Shown here in pieces: positions 52,177-61,091 of a DNA stretch of 64,000 nt (position 1 is the stretch's first letter; each line of letters starts with the position of its first letter). The DNA comes from Sphingomonadales bacterium (GTDB taxonomy: Bacteria; Pseudomonadota; Alphaproteobacteria; Sphingomonadales; Sphingomonadaceae), in the NCBI GenBank assembly GCA_027486415.1, contig JAIXPC010000002.1, forward strand, positions 868,001 to 932,000, read 5' to 3'. A program made the position numbers and the translations under genes. The notes below the pieces were generated by a model, which was given only the letters and a program-made list of their open reading frames with translations, did not search any database and was not told the origin of the DNA.

Positions 52177-52403
52177 GGCATCTCGATCCGGAAATTCTCG
52201 ATCACAGTGTTGGCCAGCAGCTGGCGGGCCATGGCTTCCACCGTTTCGCGGGGCGTGCCGTCGGCCAGTTCCAGTTCGATGATCTTGCCGGCCCGGACGT
52301 CGCCGACACCTTCAAACCCCAGCCCCTTCAGGGCCGATTCGATGGCCCGGCCCTGCGGGTCGAGCACGCCATTCTTGAGCGTGACGGTGACGGTGGCTTT
52401 CAT
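52173..52403 (-). CDS. purS: Phosphoribosylformylglycinamidine synthase subunit PurS
   Basis: The 76-residue PurS reads [46 protein letters not shown], then [22 protein letters not shown]. It is the small adaptor that docks PurQ to PurL. The track entry begins at 52637 inside ubiB; the conserved MKA start is at 52403. It follows ubiB by 46 bp. Confidence 0.95.
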   Translation of the reverse strand: MKATVTVTLKNGVLDPQGRAIESALKGLGFEGVGDVRAGKIIELELADGTPRETVEAMARQLLANTVIENFRIEMP

Positions 52404-52449
52404 GGGCGCGGCCATAGGCCGAACCGGGCCGGCGTGCAAGCGCGGCGCT

Positions 52450-53988
52450 TCAGCCCAGCAGCAGCGCCGCGGCAGCGCCCGCGCCGGCGGCCAGCAGCAG
52501 CCACGGCGTCGACCAGCCCACCGACCGGGATTCGGGCAGCGGCGGCAGCGGTGGTTGCGGCGGCGCGGCGCCTGGCATCGGATGTTCGGCGACCCACTGA
52601 CGGAAAATGCGCGGCAACTGGCGCAGCGCCCGGGCATTGAGCACCAGGCTGTCGGCGATCACGGCTTCCGGGCCCATCTCGTCACGCACCCAGTCGCGCA
52701 CATAGGGCGCCGCCACGTCCCACATGTTGACCTGCGGATCGATGGTCAGCGCCACGCCTTCCACCATCACCATGGTCTTTTGCAGCAGCAGCAGGTGCGG
52801 CTGCACCGGCATGTCGAAACTGCGGGTGATCGAAAACAGGCCTTCCAGCAGATCGGTGATGGCGATGTCCTTCGCCTGCCGGCCGCGGATGGGTTCGCCC
52901 ACGGCCCGCAGCGCCGTCGCAAACGCCGCCGGATTGTGGTGGCCCGGCACATAGCCGGCCTCGAAATGGATTTCGGCGACGCGGGCGTAATTGCCGGTCA
53001 CCAGCCCGTGCAGGATTTCTGCCAGATACAGGCGAGCGCGGCGGTTGATGCGGCCCATGATGCCAAAATCGATGACGCCGATACGGGCATGATCGCACGC
53101 ATCGCTGGGCGGGATGACGAAAAGATTGCCCTGATGGAGATCGGCGTGGAAAAAGCCCTTGGCGATGGCCTGGGCCAGGAAGCCGTTGACCAGCACCCGC
53201 GCCAGCGCTGGCCGGTCGATTGCCAGTGCCTCCAGCCCGGCACGATCAGACACTTTCACCCCGTCGATCCAGTCGATCACCAGCATCCGCCGTGTCGAGC
53301 GCTGCCAGTCGACGGCCGGCACGACGAAATCGGGCTCGCCGGCAAGGATTTCACCCAGTTCCGAGCAGTTGGCAGCCTCGCGGCGCAGATCCAGCTCGGC
53401 CTCGATCCAGCTCTTGAAGGTGGCGATGACGGCACGCGGGCGCAGGCGGGCAAACTCGCCGCCCAGCGTCTCGATATGGCCTGCTCCCCATTCGTAGGTG
53501 CTCAGCGCTGATGCAATCTCCGCCTCGATGCCGGGGCGCAGCAGCTTGATGGCGACACGGCGGCCATCGCTGGTGATGGCGCGATGCACCTGGGCAATGG
53601 ACGCGGCGCCCACGGCTTCGGGTTCGATCGATTGAAAGCGGCTTTTCCAGTCGCCGCCGCAATTGGCATTGAGCACGGGTTCGATCGCGGCGAACGGAAC
53701 CGGCGGCACCTGATCCTGCAGGCGGGCAAGATCGGTCGCGGCCTCCACGCCGATCAGATCAGGACGGGTGGCGAGCGCCTGGCCCAGCTTGATCGCCGCC
53801 GGGCCGACGGCGGCCAGACCGCCGGCAAAGTCCGGCGTTTTGGGCGCGGCGGACGCAAATCGGGCGACGCGGGCCAGCAATCGCACGGCAAAGGGCAGCC
53901 GATCCGATTCAAACGGCCGCAAGGCGCCGTGGCGCGCCATCCGGCGGCCCCACACCAGCAGTCGCCACAGGTGGAGCAGTGCGGTCAA
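52450..53988 (-). CDS. ubiB: UbiB family ubiquinone biosynthesis kinase-like protein
   Basis: The 512-residue atypical kinase has the KxGQ motif (AAIKLGQALATRPDLIG), RVAIKLLRPGIEAEI, DLHQGNLFV and VIDFGIMGR. A C-terminal transmembrane hairpin begins STPWLLLAAGAGAAAALLLG. It supports ubiquinone ring assembly, probably by mobilising lipid intermediates. The start codon appears to be TTG at 53988: GGAAGG lies six bases upstream and no ATG occurs until residue 17. It begins 1 bp after the ubiE stop. Confidence 0.95.
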   Translation of the reverse strand: MTALLHLWRLLVWGRRMARHGALRPFESDRLPFAVRLLARVARFASAAPKTPDFAGGLAAVGPAAIKLGQALATRPDLIGVEAATDLARLQDQVPPVPFAAIEPVLNANCGGDWKSRFQSIEPEAVGAASIAQVHRAITSDGRRVAIKLLRPGIEAEIASALSTYEWGAGHIETLGGEFARLRPRAVIATFKSWIEAELDLRREAANCSELGEILAGEPDFVVPAVDWQRSTRRMLVIDWIDGVKVSDRAGLEALAIDRPALARVLVNGFLAQAIAKGFFHADLHQGNLFVIPPSDACDHARIGVIDFGIMGRINRRARLYLAEILHGLVTGNYARVAEIHFEAGYVPGHHNPAAFATALRAVGEPIRGRQAKDIAITDLLEGLFSITRSFDMPVQPHLLLLQKTMVMVEGVALTIDPQVNMWDVAAPYVRDWVRDEMGPEAVIADSLVLNARALRQLPRIFRQWVAEHPMPGAAPPQPPLPPLPESRSVGWSTPWLLLAAGAGAAAALLLG

Positions 53989-53989
53989 A

Positions 53990-54721
53990 TCAGACCTTCC
54001 AGCCCGAATGGATTGCGACCGCGCCGCCCAGGATCGGCCGGTACCGCACCTGGCTGAAACCGGCGGCCCGGATCATGTCGGCAAAGTCCGGCATCTTCGG
54101 GAAACGGCGGATCGATTCGATCAGATAGCGATAGCTGTCGGCATCCTTGGCCACCATTTCGCCGATGCGGGGCACCAGTTTCTCCGAATAGACGTCGTAG
54201 ATTTCGGCGAAGCCCGGCCATGTGGTCGTCGAGAATTCGAGGCAGAAGAACCGCCCGCCATAGCGCAGCACGCGGTGCGCTTCCTTCAGGGCTGCCGGAA
54301 TGTCGGTGACATTCCTGATGCCAAAGGCGATGGTGTAGGCATCGAAGCTGTTGACGGGAAACGACAATGTTTCGGCATTTTCCTCGCGCCAGATCAGGCT
54401 CGTCAGCCCGCGTTCGGCGGCCCGTTCCATGCCCACTTCCAGCATCGCGGGATTGATGTCGGCGACCGTCACGTTGGCACCGGCCTTGTCCATGCGGAAG
54501 GCGATGTCGCCAGTGCCGCCAGCCATGTCGAGAATGTCTTCACCGGCACGCGGGTTCACCAGACGGACGAAATCATCCTTCCAGATCCGGTGCATGCCGG
54601 CCGACATCAGGTCGTTCATGATGTCGTACCGTTTGGCCACCGACCGGAACACGTCGCCGACCCGGCGTGTCTTTTCCTCGCGCGAGACCTCTTCATATCC
54701 AAAGCTGACGGTGTCGGTCAT
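53990..54721 (-). CDS. ubiE: Demethylmenaquinol/ubiquinone biosynthesis C-methyltransferase UbiE
   Basis: The 243-residue SAM-dependent methyltransferase acts in quinone synthesis. It shows [49 protein letters not shown] motif [15 protein letters not shown] and the late [11 protein letters not shown] and [22 protein letters not shown] is six bases before ATG 54721; the track ORF from 55492 is antisense to mutM. It is first gene of a ubiE-ubiB-purS-purQ run and divergent from mutM. Confidence 0.96.
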   Translation of the reverse strand: MTDTVSFGYEEVSREEKTRRVGDVFRSVAKRYDIMNDLMSAGMHRIWKDDFVRLVNPRAGEDILDMAGGTGDIAFRMDKAGANVTVADINPAMLEVGMERAAERGLTSLIWREENAETLSFPVNSFDAYTIAFGIRNVTDIPAALKEAHRVLRYGGRFFCLEFSTTTWPGFAEIYDVYSEKLVPRIGEMVAKDADSYRYLIESIRRFPKMPDFADMIRAAGFSQVRYRPILGGAVAIHSGWKV

Positions 54722-54793
54722 CATTCGTCCTTTTCGCAGCGCGCGGCTTAGCTTAGGCTTGGCGGCCATGCAAACGCCGCCTATGTCGCGGCA

Positions 54794-55633
54794 ATGCCTG
54801 AATTGCCCGAAGTCGAAACCGTGATGCGTGGCCTGACGCCGGTGTGGCAAGGCCAGCGTTTCACCCGTGTCGTGGCCAACCGGCCCGATCTGCGCCGTCC
54901 GCTGCCGGAGGGTCTGGGCCAGCGGTTGACTGGCGCGACCGTGGTCCGGCTCGGCCGTCGCGCCAAATATGGTCTGGTTGAAACCGACCGCGGCGACACG
55001 CTGATCATCCACCTTGGCATGTCCGGCCGGATGCGGGTCGATCCCGGTGTCCTTGAGAAGCATGATCATGTCGTTTTTGAAACGGCCAATGGCCGCATCG
55101 TGGCCTTCAATGATGCGCGGCGGTTTGGCAGCCTTGATCTGGTGCCGACCGAAGCGGCCACGGCGCACCCGCTGCTGGCCGGCATCGGGCCCGAACCGCT
55201 GGGGCCTGATTATGGCCTGGCGTTGCTCACGCGTATCTTTGCCGAACGGTTGGCGCCGGCAAAGGCCATCCTGCTCGATCAGCGTCTGATCGCCGGGCTC
55301 GGCAATATCTATGTCTGCGAGGCGCTGCACCGGGCCGGCATCCATCCCGAAACACCCGGTGGCGCGGTGACCCGGCGCCAGCTTGATCGCCTGTTGCCGG
55401 CAATCCCGGCGGTTCTGGAAGAAGCGATCGCCGCCGGTGGCTCGACCCTGCGCGATCATGTTGCGCCTGATGGCACGCTCGGCTATTTCCAAAAGGACTT
55501 TGCCGTTTACGGGCGTGAGGGCGACACGTGCACGACGTGCGCGGCCACCGTATCGCGCATCGTCCAGTCCGGCCGGTCAAGCTTCTTCTGTCCATCGTGC
55601 CAGACGCTGCCGAAGGGGTCGCGAAAGGCTTGA
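54794..55633 (+). CDS. mutM: Formamidopyrimidine-DNA glycosylase
   Basis: The 279-residue bifunctional glycosylase/AP lyase removes 8-oxoguanine. It starts [14 protein letters not shown] with catalytic Pro2 and Glu3, has the conserved Lys in [17 protein letters not shown] and the helix-two-turn-helix [22 protein letters not shown]-terminal zinc finger (CTTCAAT ... FFCPSCQ) follows. Divergent from ubiE. Confidence 0.97.
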   Translation: MPELPEVETVMRGLTPVWQGQRFTRVVANRPDLRRPLPEGLGQRLTGATVVRLGRRAKYGLVETDRGDTLIIHLGMSGRMRVDPGVLEKHDHVVFETANGRIVAFNDARRFGSLDLVPTEAATAHPLLAGIGPEPLGPDYGLALLTRIFAERLAPAKAILLDQRLIAGLGNIYVCEALHRAGIHPETPGGAVTRRQLDRLLPAIPAVLEEAIAAGGSTLRDHVAPDGTLGYFQKDFAVYGREGDTCTTCAATVSRIVQSGRSSFFCPSCQTLPKGSRKA

Positions 55634-55760
55634 CCGCCGGCCACGTGTCGCTTAAGGCGCTCACCTTCCGGTGCTCGCCCGTTGGGTGTGCACCCGTTCG
55701 GGTTGTGCAGGTGCGCAGGTCGGGCGGTTCAAAGATCAACATCAGTGATTGCAGGAACTC

Positions 55761-56030
55761 ATGGCCAATACGCCCCAGGCTGAAAAGCGCATCCGCCGCA
55801 ACGACCGTCGCGCCGCGATCAACAAGGCGCGCGTCAGCCGCATCCGTACCTTCGTCAAGAAGGTCGAATCGAGCCTCGCCGCCGGTGATGCTGCTGCCGC
55901 TGCCGCTGCTCTGCAGGCAGCTCAGCCGGAGATGATGCGCGGTGTCGCCAAGGGAGTGCTCCACAAGAACACCGTCTCGCGCAAGATCAGCCGTCTTGCC
56001 GCTCGGGTGAAGGGTCTGGCGACCGCCTGA
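55761..56030 (+). CDS. rpsT: 30S ribosomal protein S20
   Basis: The 89-residue basic helical protein reads [36 protein letters not shown], then [20 protein letters not shown]. It binds 16S rRNA early in 30S assembly. AGGAACTC directly before ATG 55761 fixes the start, dropping four residues from the track entry. A strong terminator follows, and dnaA lies downstream, an arrangement seen in many alphaproteobacteria. Confidence 0.97.
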   Translation: MANTPQAEKRIRRNDRRAAINKARVSRIRTFVKKVESSLAAGDAAAAAAALQAAQPEMMRGVAKGVLHKNTVSRKISRLAARVKGLATA

Positions 56031-56073
56031 TGGTGCCCCGCTGGCGTGTCGCCAGCGCGTGATGTGATCGACG

Positions 56074-56110
56074 AAAACGGGGTGCAGCGGCCGGCTGCGC
56101 CCCGTTTTGC
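56074..56110 (+). terminator. Rho-independent terminator of rpsT
   Basis: AAAACGGGGTGCAGC and GCTGCGCCCCGTTTT form a 15-bp stem with one G-T wobble and a 5-nt loop, 44 bp after the rpsT stop. Built-in T-run on the plus strand. Confidence 0.88.
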
Positions 56111-56696
56111 GTTGCGTGCGTGCCACACGCCCGATTCGCCCGACCAGGGTGTGATTCGTTCATCAGGAGCGATTCGGTGTGCCGGGAGCCGGCAGATGTG
56201 CTCTAACAGGAACATTGCCGCCAGAAGCGTTGCCCGGCGGCACTTTTTTGAACCAGTTTGACTGCCGAATCCGCGGCGGCCGCAGTCATCGAAGTGTCAG
56301 CATTTTGACACAAAAAATCCAAGCAGTTAGCCACGCCGCTTGCCGAATCGGGGAAAATGCCGAATCCGATTCTGACTGTGAATTCAGTGCTTTGAGGGCG
56401 CCTCCTTCGTAAGTCTGCCGATTGCGTGTCAACAGCTTTATTTGCCGTTGGACGGAATTTGGCCGCTTGCGGACAACGGTTGCGGCTGCTTATTTGGCGC
56501 TCGGTTTGGGTCGGCCGGCGTGATGAACGCCAACGGGTCCAATCGCAGATGATGCATGGCATCCTGGGTTCGACGCAGAGCCCAGCAGGACAGATGTGGC
56601 CGCATACGCCCGCTTGTCCGCGATGTCCGTGTGAATGGTGGGTTCTATCTTCGCTGCGGCGGGGGAAATGCCGGGGGCGGCGGAAGGAAAGGGTGC
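56111..56696 (+). promoter_or_regulatory. dnaA upstream region with seven GANTC (CcrM) sites
   Basis: No gene is supported here. GANTC occurs at 56133, 56153, 56171, 56267, 56344, 56362 and 56368, seven sites in 240 bp where about one per 340 bp is expected at this base composition. Three lie in GATTCG units. In Caulobacter, methylation of GANTC by CcrM modulates dnaA transcription. No consensus DnaA boxes (TTATNCACA) were found, so an origin is not claimed. Confidence 0.6.
56294..56311. repeat. Inverted repeat GTGTCA-N6-TGACAC upstream of dnaA
   Basis: Perfect 6-bp arms around GCATTT, in the middle of the GANTC cluster and about 390 bp before dnaA. The size suits a dimeric regulator. It is followed by AAAAAATCC. 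Confidence 0.5.
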
Positions 56697-58094
56697 GTGT
56701 CGACGGCTGCTGCATCATTGCTGCCTTCCGGTAATGCAACGCTGGCGCATGGCGGGCCGATGGAATCGACCGCCGATCGCGACACGTGGTTCCGCGTCCG
56801 CTCTGCGCTGAAGGCCGATGCCGGCGATCACAGCTATGAAGCCTGGCTGGCACCCTTGGTGCTGGTTGGCTGCGATGGCGATACCGTGCGACTCGCGGCT
56901 CCCTCGCCATTTGCTGCGGACTGGGTGACCAGCCATTACGGCGATCTGCTGCGCCGGCACTGGTCGACGCACCAGCCTGCGATACGCCGTGTCGCCGTGC
57001 AGACCGGCACTGCCGGCCCGGCCACGCCGCTTGTCGGCAGGGCCGCCGCGCCGCCCGCCGTCAGCCAGCCGCTGCCGGTCGATGCACGCTACAGCTTTGA
57101 CAATTTCATCGTCGGCAAGGCCAATGAACTGGCCTACAACGCCGCGCTGTCGATGGCCGAACCGGGCATGCCGGGCTTCAATCCGCTGTTCCTTCACGGC
57201 ACCACCGGGCTCGGCAAGACCCACCTGATGCACGCCATCGGCAACGCCTACCTCGCCCATCACCCGCAGGGACGTGTTGCCTATCTTTCGGCGGAAAAAT
57301 TCATGGTCGAATTCATGGCTGCCCTGCGCGCCAAGGATACGATCAGCTTCAAGCAGCGGCTGCGCTCGGTCGATCTCCTGATGATCGACGATGTGCAGTT
57401 CATCGCCGGCAAGGAATCGACCCAGGAAGAATTCTTCCACACGATGAACGAGATCATCGGTGCCGGGAAGCGGCTGGTGATCACGGCCGATCGTTCACCC
57501 CAGAACCTGGAAGGCATCCAGGATCGCATTCTTTCGCGCATGGCCTGGGGCCTTGTGGCCGACATCAACCCGGCCGATTACGAGCTCAGGCTCAACATCC
57601 TGCACGCCAAGGTGGCGGCACTGGGTGCTCGCGTGTCGGTGCCGGATGACGTGATCGATTTCCTAGCCCGCAAGATCACCGCCAACGTGCGCGAACTGGA
57701 AGGGGCGCTGAACCGCGTCACCGCGTTTGCCACGCTGGTCGGCAAGCCGGTCACCCTGGAATTCACCCGCGAAACGCTGGCCGACCTGCTGCGCGCGCAC
57801 GAGAAGAAGCTGACGATCGACGAGATCCAGCGCAAGGTGGCTGATTATTATGGACTGAAGGTCGCTGACCTGTTGTCGGAGCGCCGTGCCCGCGAAGTGG
57901 CGCGTCCGCGCCAGATCGCCATGTATCTGGCCAAGAAGATGACCCCGCGATCGCTGCCCGAGATTGGCCGCCGCTTTGGCAAGCGCGACCACACCACGGT
58001 CATGCACGCCGTCAAGCGCGTCGAGCAACTGCGCGCCGACGACCGCGAGATCGACAGCGACGTCGCGACGCTGACCCGCCTGCTCGACGGCTGA
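56697..58094 (+). CDS. dnaA: Chromosomal replication initiator DnaA
   Basis: The AAA+ initiator opens the origin. Domain I is [28 protein letters not shown], followed by a short linker. Domain III has Walker [17 protein letters not shown] and Walker [26 protein letters not shown]. Domain IV contains the DNA-binding signature [29 protein letters not shown] 56697 has AAGGA eight bases upstream and gives 465 residues; ATG 56760, 21 codons later and without a good Shine-Dalgarno, is the alternative. The track start at 56556 is not supported. Confidence 0.97.
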   Translation: MSTAAASLLPSGNATLAHGGPMESTADRDTWFRVRSALKADAGDHSYEAWLAPLVLVGCDGDTVRLAAPSPFAADWVTSHYGDLLRRHWSTHQPAIRRVAVQTGTAGPATPLVGRAAAPPAVSQPLPVDARYSFDNFIVGKANELAYNAALSMAEPGMPGFNPLFLHGTTGLGKTHLMHAIGNAYLAHHPQGRVAYLSAEKFMVEFMAALRAKDTISFKQRLRSVDLLMIDDVQFIAGKESTQEEFFHTMNEIIGAGKRLVITADRSPQNLEGIQDRILSRMAWGLVADINPADYELRLNILHAKVAALGARVSVPDDVIDFLARKITANVRELEGALNRVTAFATLVGKPVTLEFTRETLADLLRAHEKKLTIDEIQRKVADYYGLKVADLLSERRAREVARPRQIAMYLAKKMTPRSLPEIGRRFGKRDHTTVMHAVKRVEQLRADDREIDSDVATLTRLLDG

Positions 58095-58133
58095 GGCCTT
58101 TCCCCCGCCGCCGTGACGGCGTAACCCGGGGGC

Positions 58134-58994
58134 GTGTCCCGTCTCGCCCGCTCCGGCCCCTTCTGGTTCATCGTCTCGTGCGGCGCCTTCGCGTCGATGT
58201 GGGTGATGATCCGCTATGCCGCGCGCGATCTGCACAGTTTCGAGATCGTCTTCTTCCGCAATTTTCTGGGGCTGCTGTTCCTGTTGCCGATGCTGGTCCG
58301 CACCCCCGGCATCATACGGTTGGACCGGATGCCCTTCCACCTGCGCCGTGCCACGTCGGGCTTTGTCGCCACCATGGGCACCTTTTATGCGGTCGCCAAC
58401 GCGCCGCTGGCGACGACATTGGCCATCAACTACACGGCGCCGCTGTTCGGCACCGTGGGCGCCGTGCTGGTGCTGGGGGAGCGCATCCGGGCCCGCCGCA
58501 TCGCCGCCTTGGCCATCGGCTTTGTCGGCATGCTGCTGGTGCTGCGGCCCGGCCAGCTGCCGATGACGGCGGGCATTGCAGCGGCCATCATCTCGGCGGT
58601 TTCCACCGGCTATTCCATCGTCGCGATGCGCAGCCTGGTTGGGGTCGATGACAGCCGCGCCGTGGCCGCCTGGACCTTCATTCTCACCACCATTCCCAGC
58701 CTTGCCGTCGCCCTTTCCGTCTGGACGGCCCCGCCGGTGGCCGTCTGGGGTTGGCTGGTCGGCATCGGCGCTGCGGCCGCCATCGGCCAGCTCACCCTCA
58801 CCAGGGCATTCTCGCTTTCCGAAGCCTCTGCTGTGCTGCCGCTGGATTTCGTCCGCTTCGGCCTGATCACGGCGGCGGGCGTGCTGCTGTTCAACGAGAC
58901 CTATGATCTGCTCACGCTGGCCGGCGGCGCGCTGATCCTGGCCTCCACCATCTATCTCGCCATCCGGGAGGCGCAGTTGAAAAAGCAGGGCTGA
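58134..58994 (+). CDS. DMT/EamA family transporter
   Basis: The 286-residue inner-membrane protein (GTG start) has ten predicted helices in two EamA repeats, for example [21 protein letters not shown] and [22 protein letters not shown] in repeat 1 and [41 protein letters not shown] in repeat 2. The family exports small metabolites such as amino acids or S-adenosylmethionine. Substrate unknown. It begins 39 bp after dnaA and may share its transcript. Confidence 0.92.
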   Translation: MSRLARSGPFWFIVSCGAFASMWVMIRYAARDLHSFEIVFFRNFLGLLFLLPMLVRTPGIIRLDRMPFHLRRATSGFVATMGTFYAVANAPLATTLAINYTAPLFGTVGAVLVLGERIRARRIAALAIGFVGMLLVLRPGQLPMTAGIAAAIISAVSTGYSIVAMRSLVGVDDSRAVAAWTFILTTIPSLAVALSVWTAPPVAVWGWLVGIGAAAAIGQLTLTRAFSLSEASAVLPLDFVRFGLITAAGVLLFNETYDLLTLAGGALILASTIYLAIREAQLKKQG

Positions 58995-59065
58995 CGGTTT
59001 GCCAAGGTTGCCGCGCTGTCACCTGCCCCGCATAACCGCATCCGACATCTCAACGGGAGGATCAC

Positions 59066-59845
59066 ATGAATCTGGAAGGTTGTTCGGCGGTCGTCACCGG
59101 CGGCGCATCGGGCCTGGGCGCTGCCACCGCGCGCCTGCTCGCTGCCAACGGCGTCAAGGTCGCCATCTTCGACATGAATGCCGAGAAGGGTGAGGCCATG
59201 GCCGCCGAAGTCGGCGGCGTGTTCTGCAACGTCAATGTCACCGACGAAGCTTCGGTGGACGCCGGCTTTGCCAAGGCCCGCGCCGCCATCGGGCAGGAGC
59301 GCATCCTGATCAACTGCGCCGGCACCGGCAACGCCATCAAGACGGCCAGCCGCTCCAAGGAAGACGGCAGCATCAAGCATTTCCCGCTCGATGCCTTTGA
59401 TCGCATCATCCAGATCAATCTGGTCGGCACCTTCCGCTGCATCGCCAAGTCGGCTGCCGGCATGATGACGCTGCCGCCGATGGAGAATGGGGAGCGCGGC
59501 GCCATCGTCAACACGGCGTCGGTCGCTGCCGAAGACGGCCAGATCGGCCAGGCGGCTTACTCGGCATCCAAGGGCGGTGTCGTCGGCATGACTTTGCCGA
59601 TTGCCCGCGACCTTTCATCGGAAGGCATTCGCGTCAACACCATCCTGCCTGGCATCTTCAATACGCCGCTGCTGCAGGGTGCGCCGGAAAACGTGAAGGC
59701 GGCGCTGGCCGCCACCGTGCTGTTCCCCAAGCGTCTGGGCGGCCCGGAAGAATATGCATCGCTGGCCGTCGAAATGTGCCGCAACAGCTACTTCAATGGC
59801 GAAGACGTCCGCCTCGACGGCGGTATCCGGATGGCGCCGCGATAA
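59066..59845 (+). CDS. Short-chain dehydrogenase (3-hydroxyacyl-CoA dehydrogenase type 2-like)
   Basis: The 259-residue SDR has NAD-binding VVTGGASGLGAATARLL, NCAGTGNAIKT, the Ser in NTASVAAEDGQIGQ and the catalytic YSASKGG. The long substrate loop with SIKHFPLDAFDRIIQINLVGTF is characteristic of HSD17B10-like 3-hydroxyacyl-CoA dehydrogenases, which act late in fatty-acid or branched-chain degradation. ACGGGAGG precedes the ATG. A terminator follows 55 bp after the stop. Confidence 0.94.
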   Translation: MNLEGCSAVVTGGASGLGAATARLLAANGVKVAIFDMNAEKGEAMAAEVGGVFCNVNVTDEASVDAGFAKARAAIGQERILINCAGTGNAIKTASRSKEDGSIKHFPLDAFDRIIQINLVGTFRCIAKSAAGMMTLPPMENGERGAIVNTASVAAEDGQIGQAAYSASKGGVVGMTLPIARDLSSEGIRVNTILPGIFNTPLLQGAPENVKAALAATVLFPKRLGGPEEYASLAVEMCRNSYFNGEDVRLDGGIRMAPR

Positions 59846-59900
59846 TCGCAGCCGGGCGCGCGAATGGCAGCGTCATTTGCCGACTTCGGACGGCGAGCGA

Positions 59901-59928
59901 AAAGGGCGGGGCATTCCCCGCCCTTTTT
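59901..59928 (+). terminator. Rho-independent terminator after the SDR gene
   Basis: AAAGGGCGGGG-CATT-CCCCGCCCTTTTT forms an 11-bp stem with T-run on the plus strand. Confidence 0.92.
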
Positions 59929-59994
59929 GATTCGTCTGTCAGCATGGCATTGCCAACGCCCATTCGTTCGCCGTGCCCTCACGCCCACCCCCAG

Positions 59995-60016
59995 CCCCTC
60001 CCGCTTGCGGGAGGGG
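59995..60016. repeat. REP-like palindrome CCCCTCCCGC-TT-GCGGGAGGGG
   Basis: A perfect 10-bp inverted repeat with a 2-nt loop. From general knowledge, this motif is dispersed in intergenic DNA of many sphingomonads and neighbouring proteobacteria. It lies in a 385-bp gene-free gap. Confidence 0.65.
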
Positions 60017-60036
60017 AGTCGCAGGCGCCAATCCAG

Positions 60037-60145
60037 TTTTGACACTTTTGCTGATTTCCGGCGTGTGGGGGTTCAAAGGCACCCGGCTGCGAACTACCCC
60101 CTGTTTTCAAAGAGCAATCATGTCGATTCAATTTTGACACTTTTG
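60037..60145. repeat. Pair of 14-bp direct repeats TTTTGACACTTTTG flanking 81 bp
   Basis: Identical copies at 60037-60050 and 60132-60145, each preceded by a CAGT/CAAT-like tract. The 81 bp between them contains no ORF of note. The structure could be a mobile-element footprint or a paired regulator site; neither is proven. The rest of the 59929-60230 gap shows no gene. Confidence 0.6.
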
Positions 60146-60230
60146 ACGAATCGCACCTGACCTGTAACATTGTCAGCCAGACTGCGCTCGACGTCCTCAT
60201 CATGCCACGCGCGACCCGTGTAGGACAGGC

Positions 60231-60515
60231 TCACCCCACCAGCGCGTCGATGGCCTTGGCCAGCCGCACATCGCGCGCCGACAGGCCGCCCGCATCGTGG
60301 GTGGTCAGCGCGATGTCCACCTTGTTGTAGACGTTGAACCATTCCGGGTGATGGTCCTGCGCTTCAGCCAGCAGCGCCACGCGGTTCATGAACCCCCACG
60401 CCTGGCTGAAATCGCGGAAGCGGTAGGACCGGCGGATATGCTCGCCATCGACACGCCAGCCGGGCAGTTCGTCCGCCAGCGCGGCGCGGGTGGCTTCGTC
60501 CAGTTTCTCGACCAT
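60231..60515 (-). CDS. 4a-hydroxytetrahydrobiopterin dehydratase (pterin-4a-carbinolamine dehydratase)
   Basis: The 94-residue PCD/DCoH protein reads [20 protein letters not shown] ... [60 protein letters not shown]. The catalytic histidines are in DHHPEW and TTHD. It regenerates pterin cofactor after aromatic amino acid hydroxylation or acts in molybdopterin-related metabolism. No hydroxylase gene lies nearby. Divergent from the zincin-like gene. Confidence 0.95.
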   Translation of the reverse strand: MVEKLDEATRAALADELPGWRVDGEHIRRSYRFRDFSQAWGFMNRVALLAEAQDHHPEWFNVYNKVDIALTTHDAGGLSARDVRLAKAIDALVG

Positions 60516-60538
60516 CTGTTTTGCCCTATGTCACGGGG

Positions 60539-60931
60539 ATGCTGATCGCCCCGAGCCTTGCCGACATCGAACGCCTTGCACAAGCCGCCGTCGAACGCCT
60601 GCCGGACCTGTTCCGCGAGCACCTCGCCTCGGTCATCCTAAAGGTCGAAGATTTTCCCGATGCGACCGTGATGGCCGAAATGGAACTGGAAACGGTGTGG
60701 GACCTGCTTGGCCTCTATTGGGGCCGCCATGTCGGCATGAAGGGCGACGTACCCACCGGCACTTTGCCTGACATGATTTTCCTCTACCGCCGCCCACTGC
60801 TTGATGTGTGGGCGGAAGGCGAAGAGACGCTGGAAGGGCTGGTGACGCACGTGCTGGTGCACGAGGTCGGGCATCACTTCGGGCTGTCGGACGAGGCGAT
60901 GGAGATGATCGAGGCGCAGGCGCAGGAATAG
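60539..60931 (+). CDS. Zincin-like metallopeptidase family protein (DUF1025/PF06262)
   Basis: The 130-residue minimal zincin has a C-terminal zinc motif VLVHEVGHHFGLSDEAME (HExxHHFGxxDE) and the family segments VERLPDLFREHLASVILKVEDFP and DLLGLYWGRH. Activity of this family is uncertain; many are treated as putative peptidases. ATG 60539 is the start; the track's TTG at 60521 overlaps the divergent gene's upstream region. Confidence 0.93.
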   Translation: MLIAPSLADIERLAQAAVERLPDLFREHLASVILKVEDFPDATVMAEMELETVWDLLGLYWGRHVGMKGDVPTGTLPDMIFLYRRPLLDVWAEGEETLEGLVTHVLVHEVGHHFGLSDEAMEMIEAQAQE

Positions 60932-60998
60932 CGGGGGGGCCGGCGGGGGCCAGACGGAAAGAAGGGGGCGTGGCGAAGCCACGCCGTCAGACGACACA

Positions 60999-61028
60999 AA
61001 AAAGGGCGGCTGAAGAGCCGCCCTTTTT
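60999..61028. terminator. Bidirectional terminator between convergent genes
   Basis: AAAAAGGGCGGCT and AGCCGCCCTTTTT form a 13-bp stem with a 4-nt loop, with A-run and T-run on both sides. It serves the zincin-like gene and the convergent TonB receptor gene. Confidence 0.9.
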
Positions 61029-61091
61029 CGGTCGCTGGCCGATCTTGCCAGAGTCGGCCGGCAACGCGCAGCGTTGCGCGCCTGGCTGCGA

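Noticed and set aside
56111-56696. Chromosomal origin (oriC) next to dnaA
   Set aside because: No consensus or near-consensus DnaA-box cluster or AT-rich unwinding element was found; only GANTC sites and one palindrome.
59864-60160. 98-residue ORF in the gap after the SDR gene
   Set aside because: It runs through a terminator, a REP-like palindrome and direct repeats; no Shine-Dalgarno or domain.
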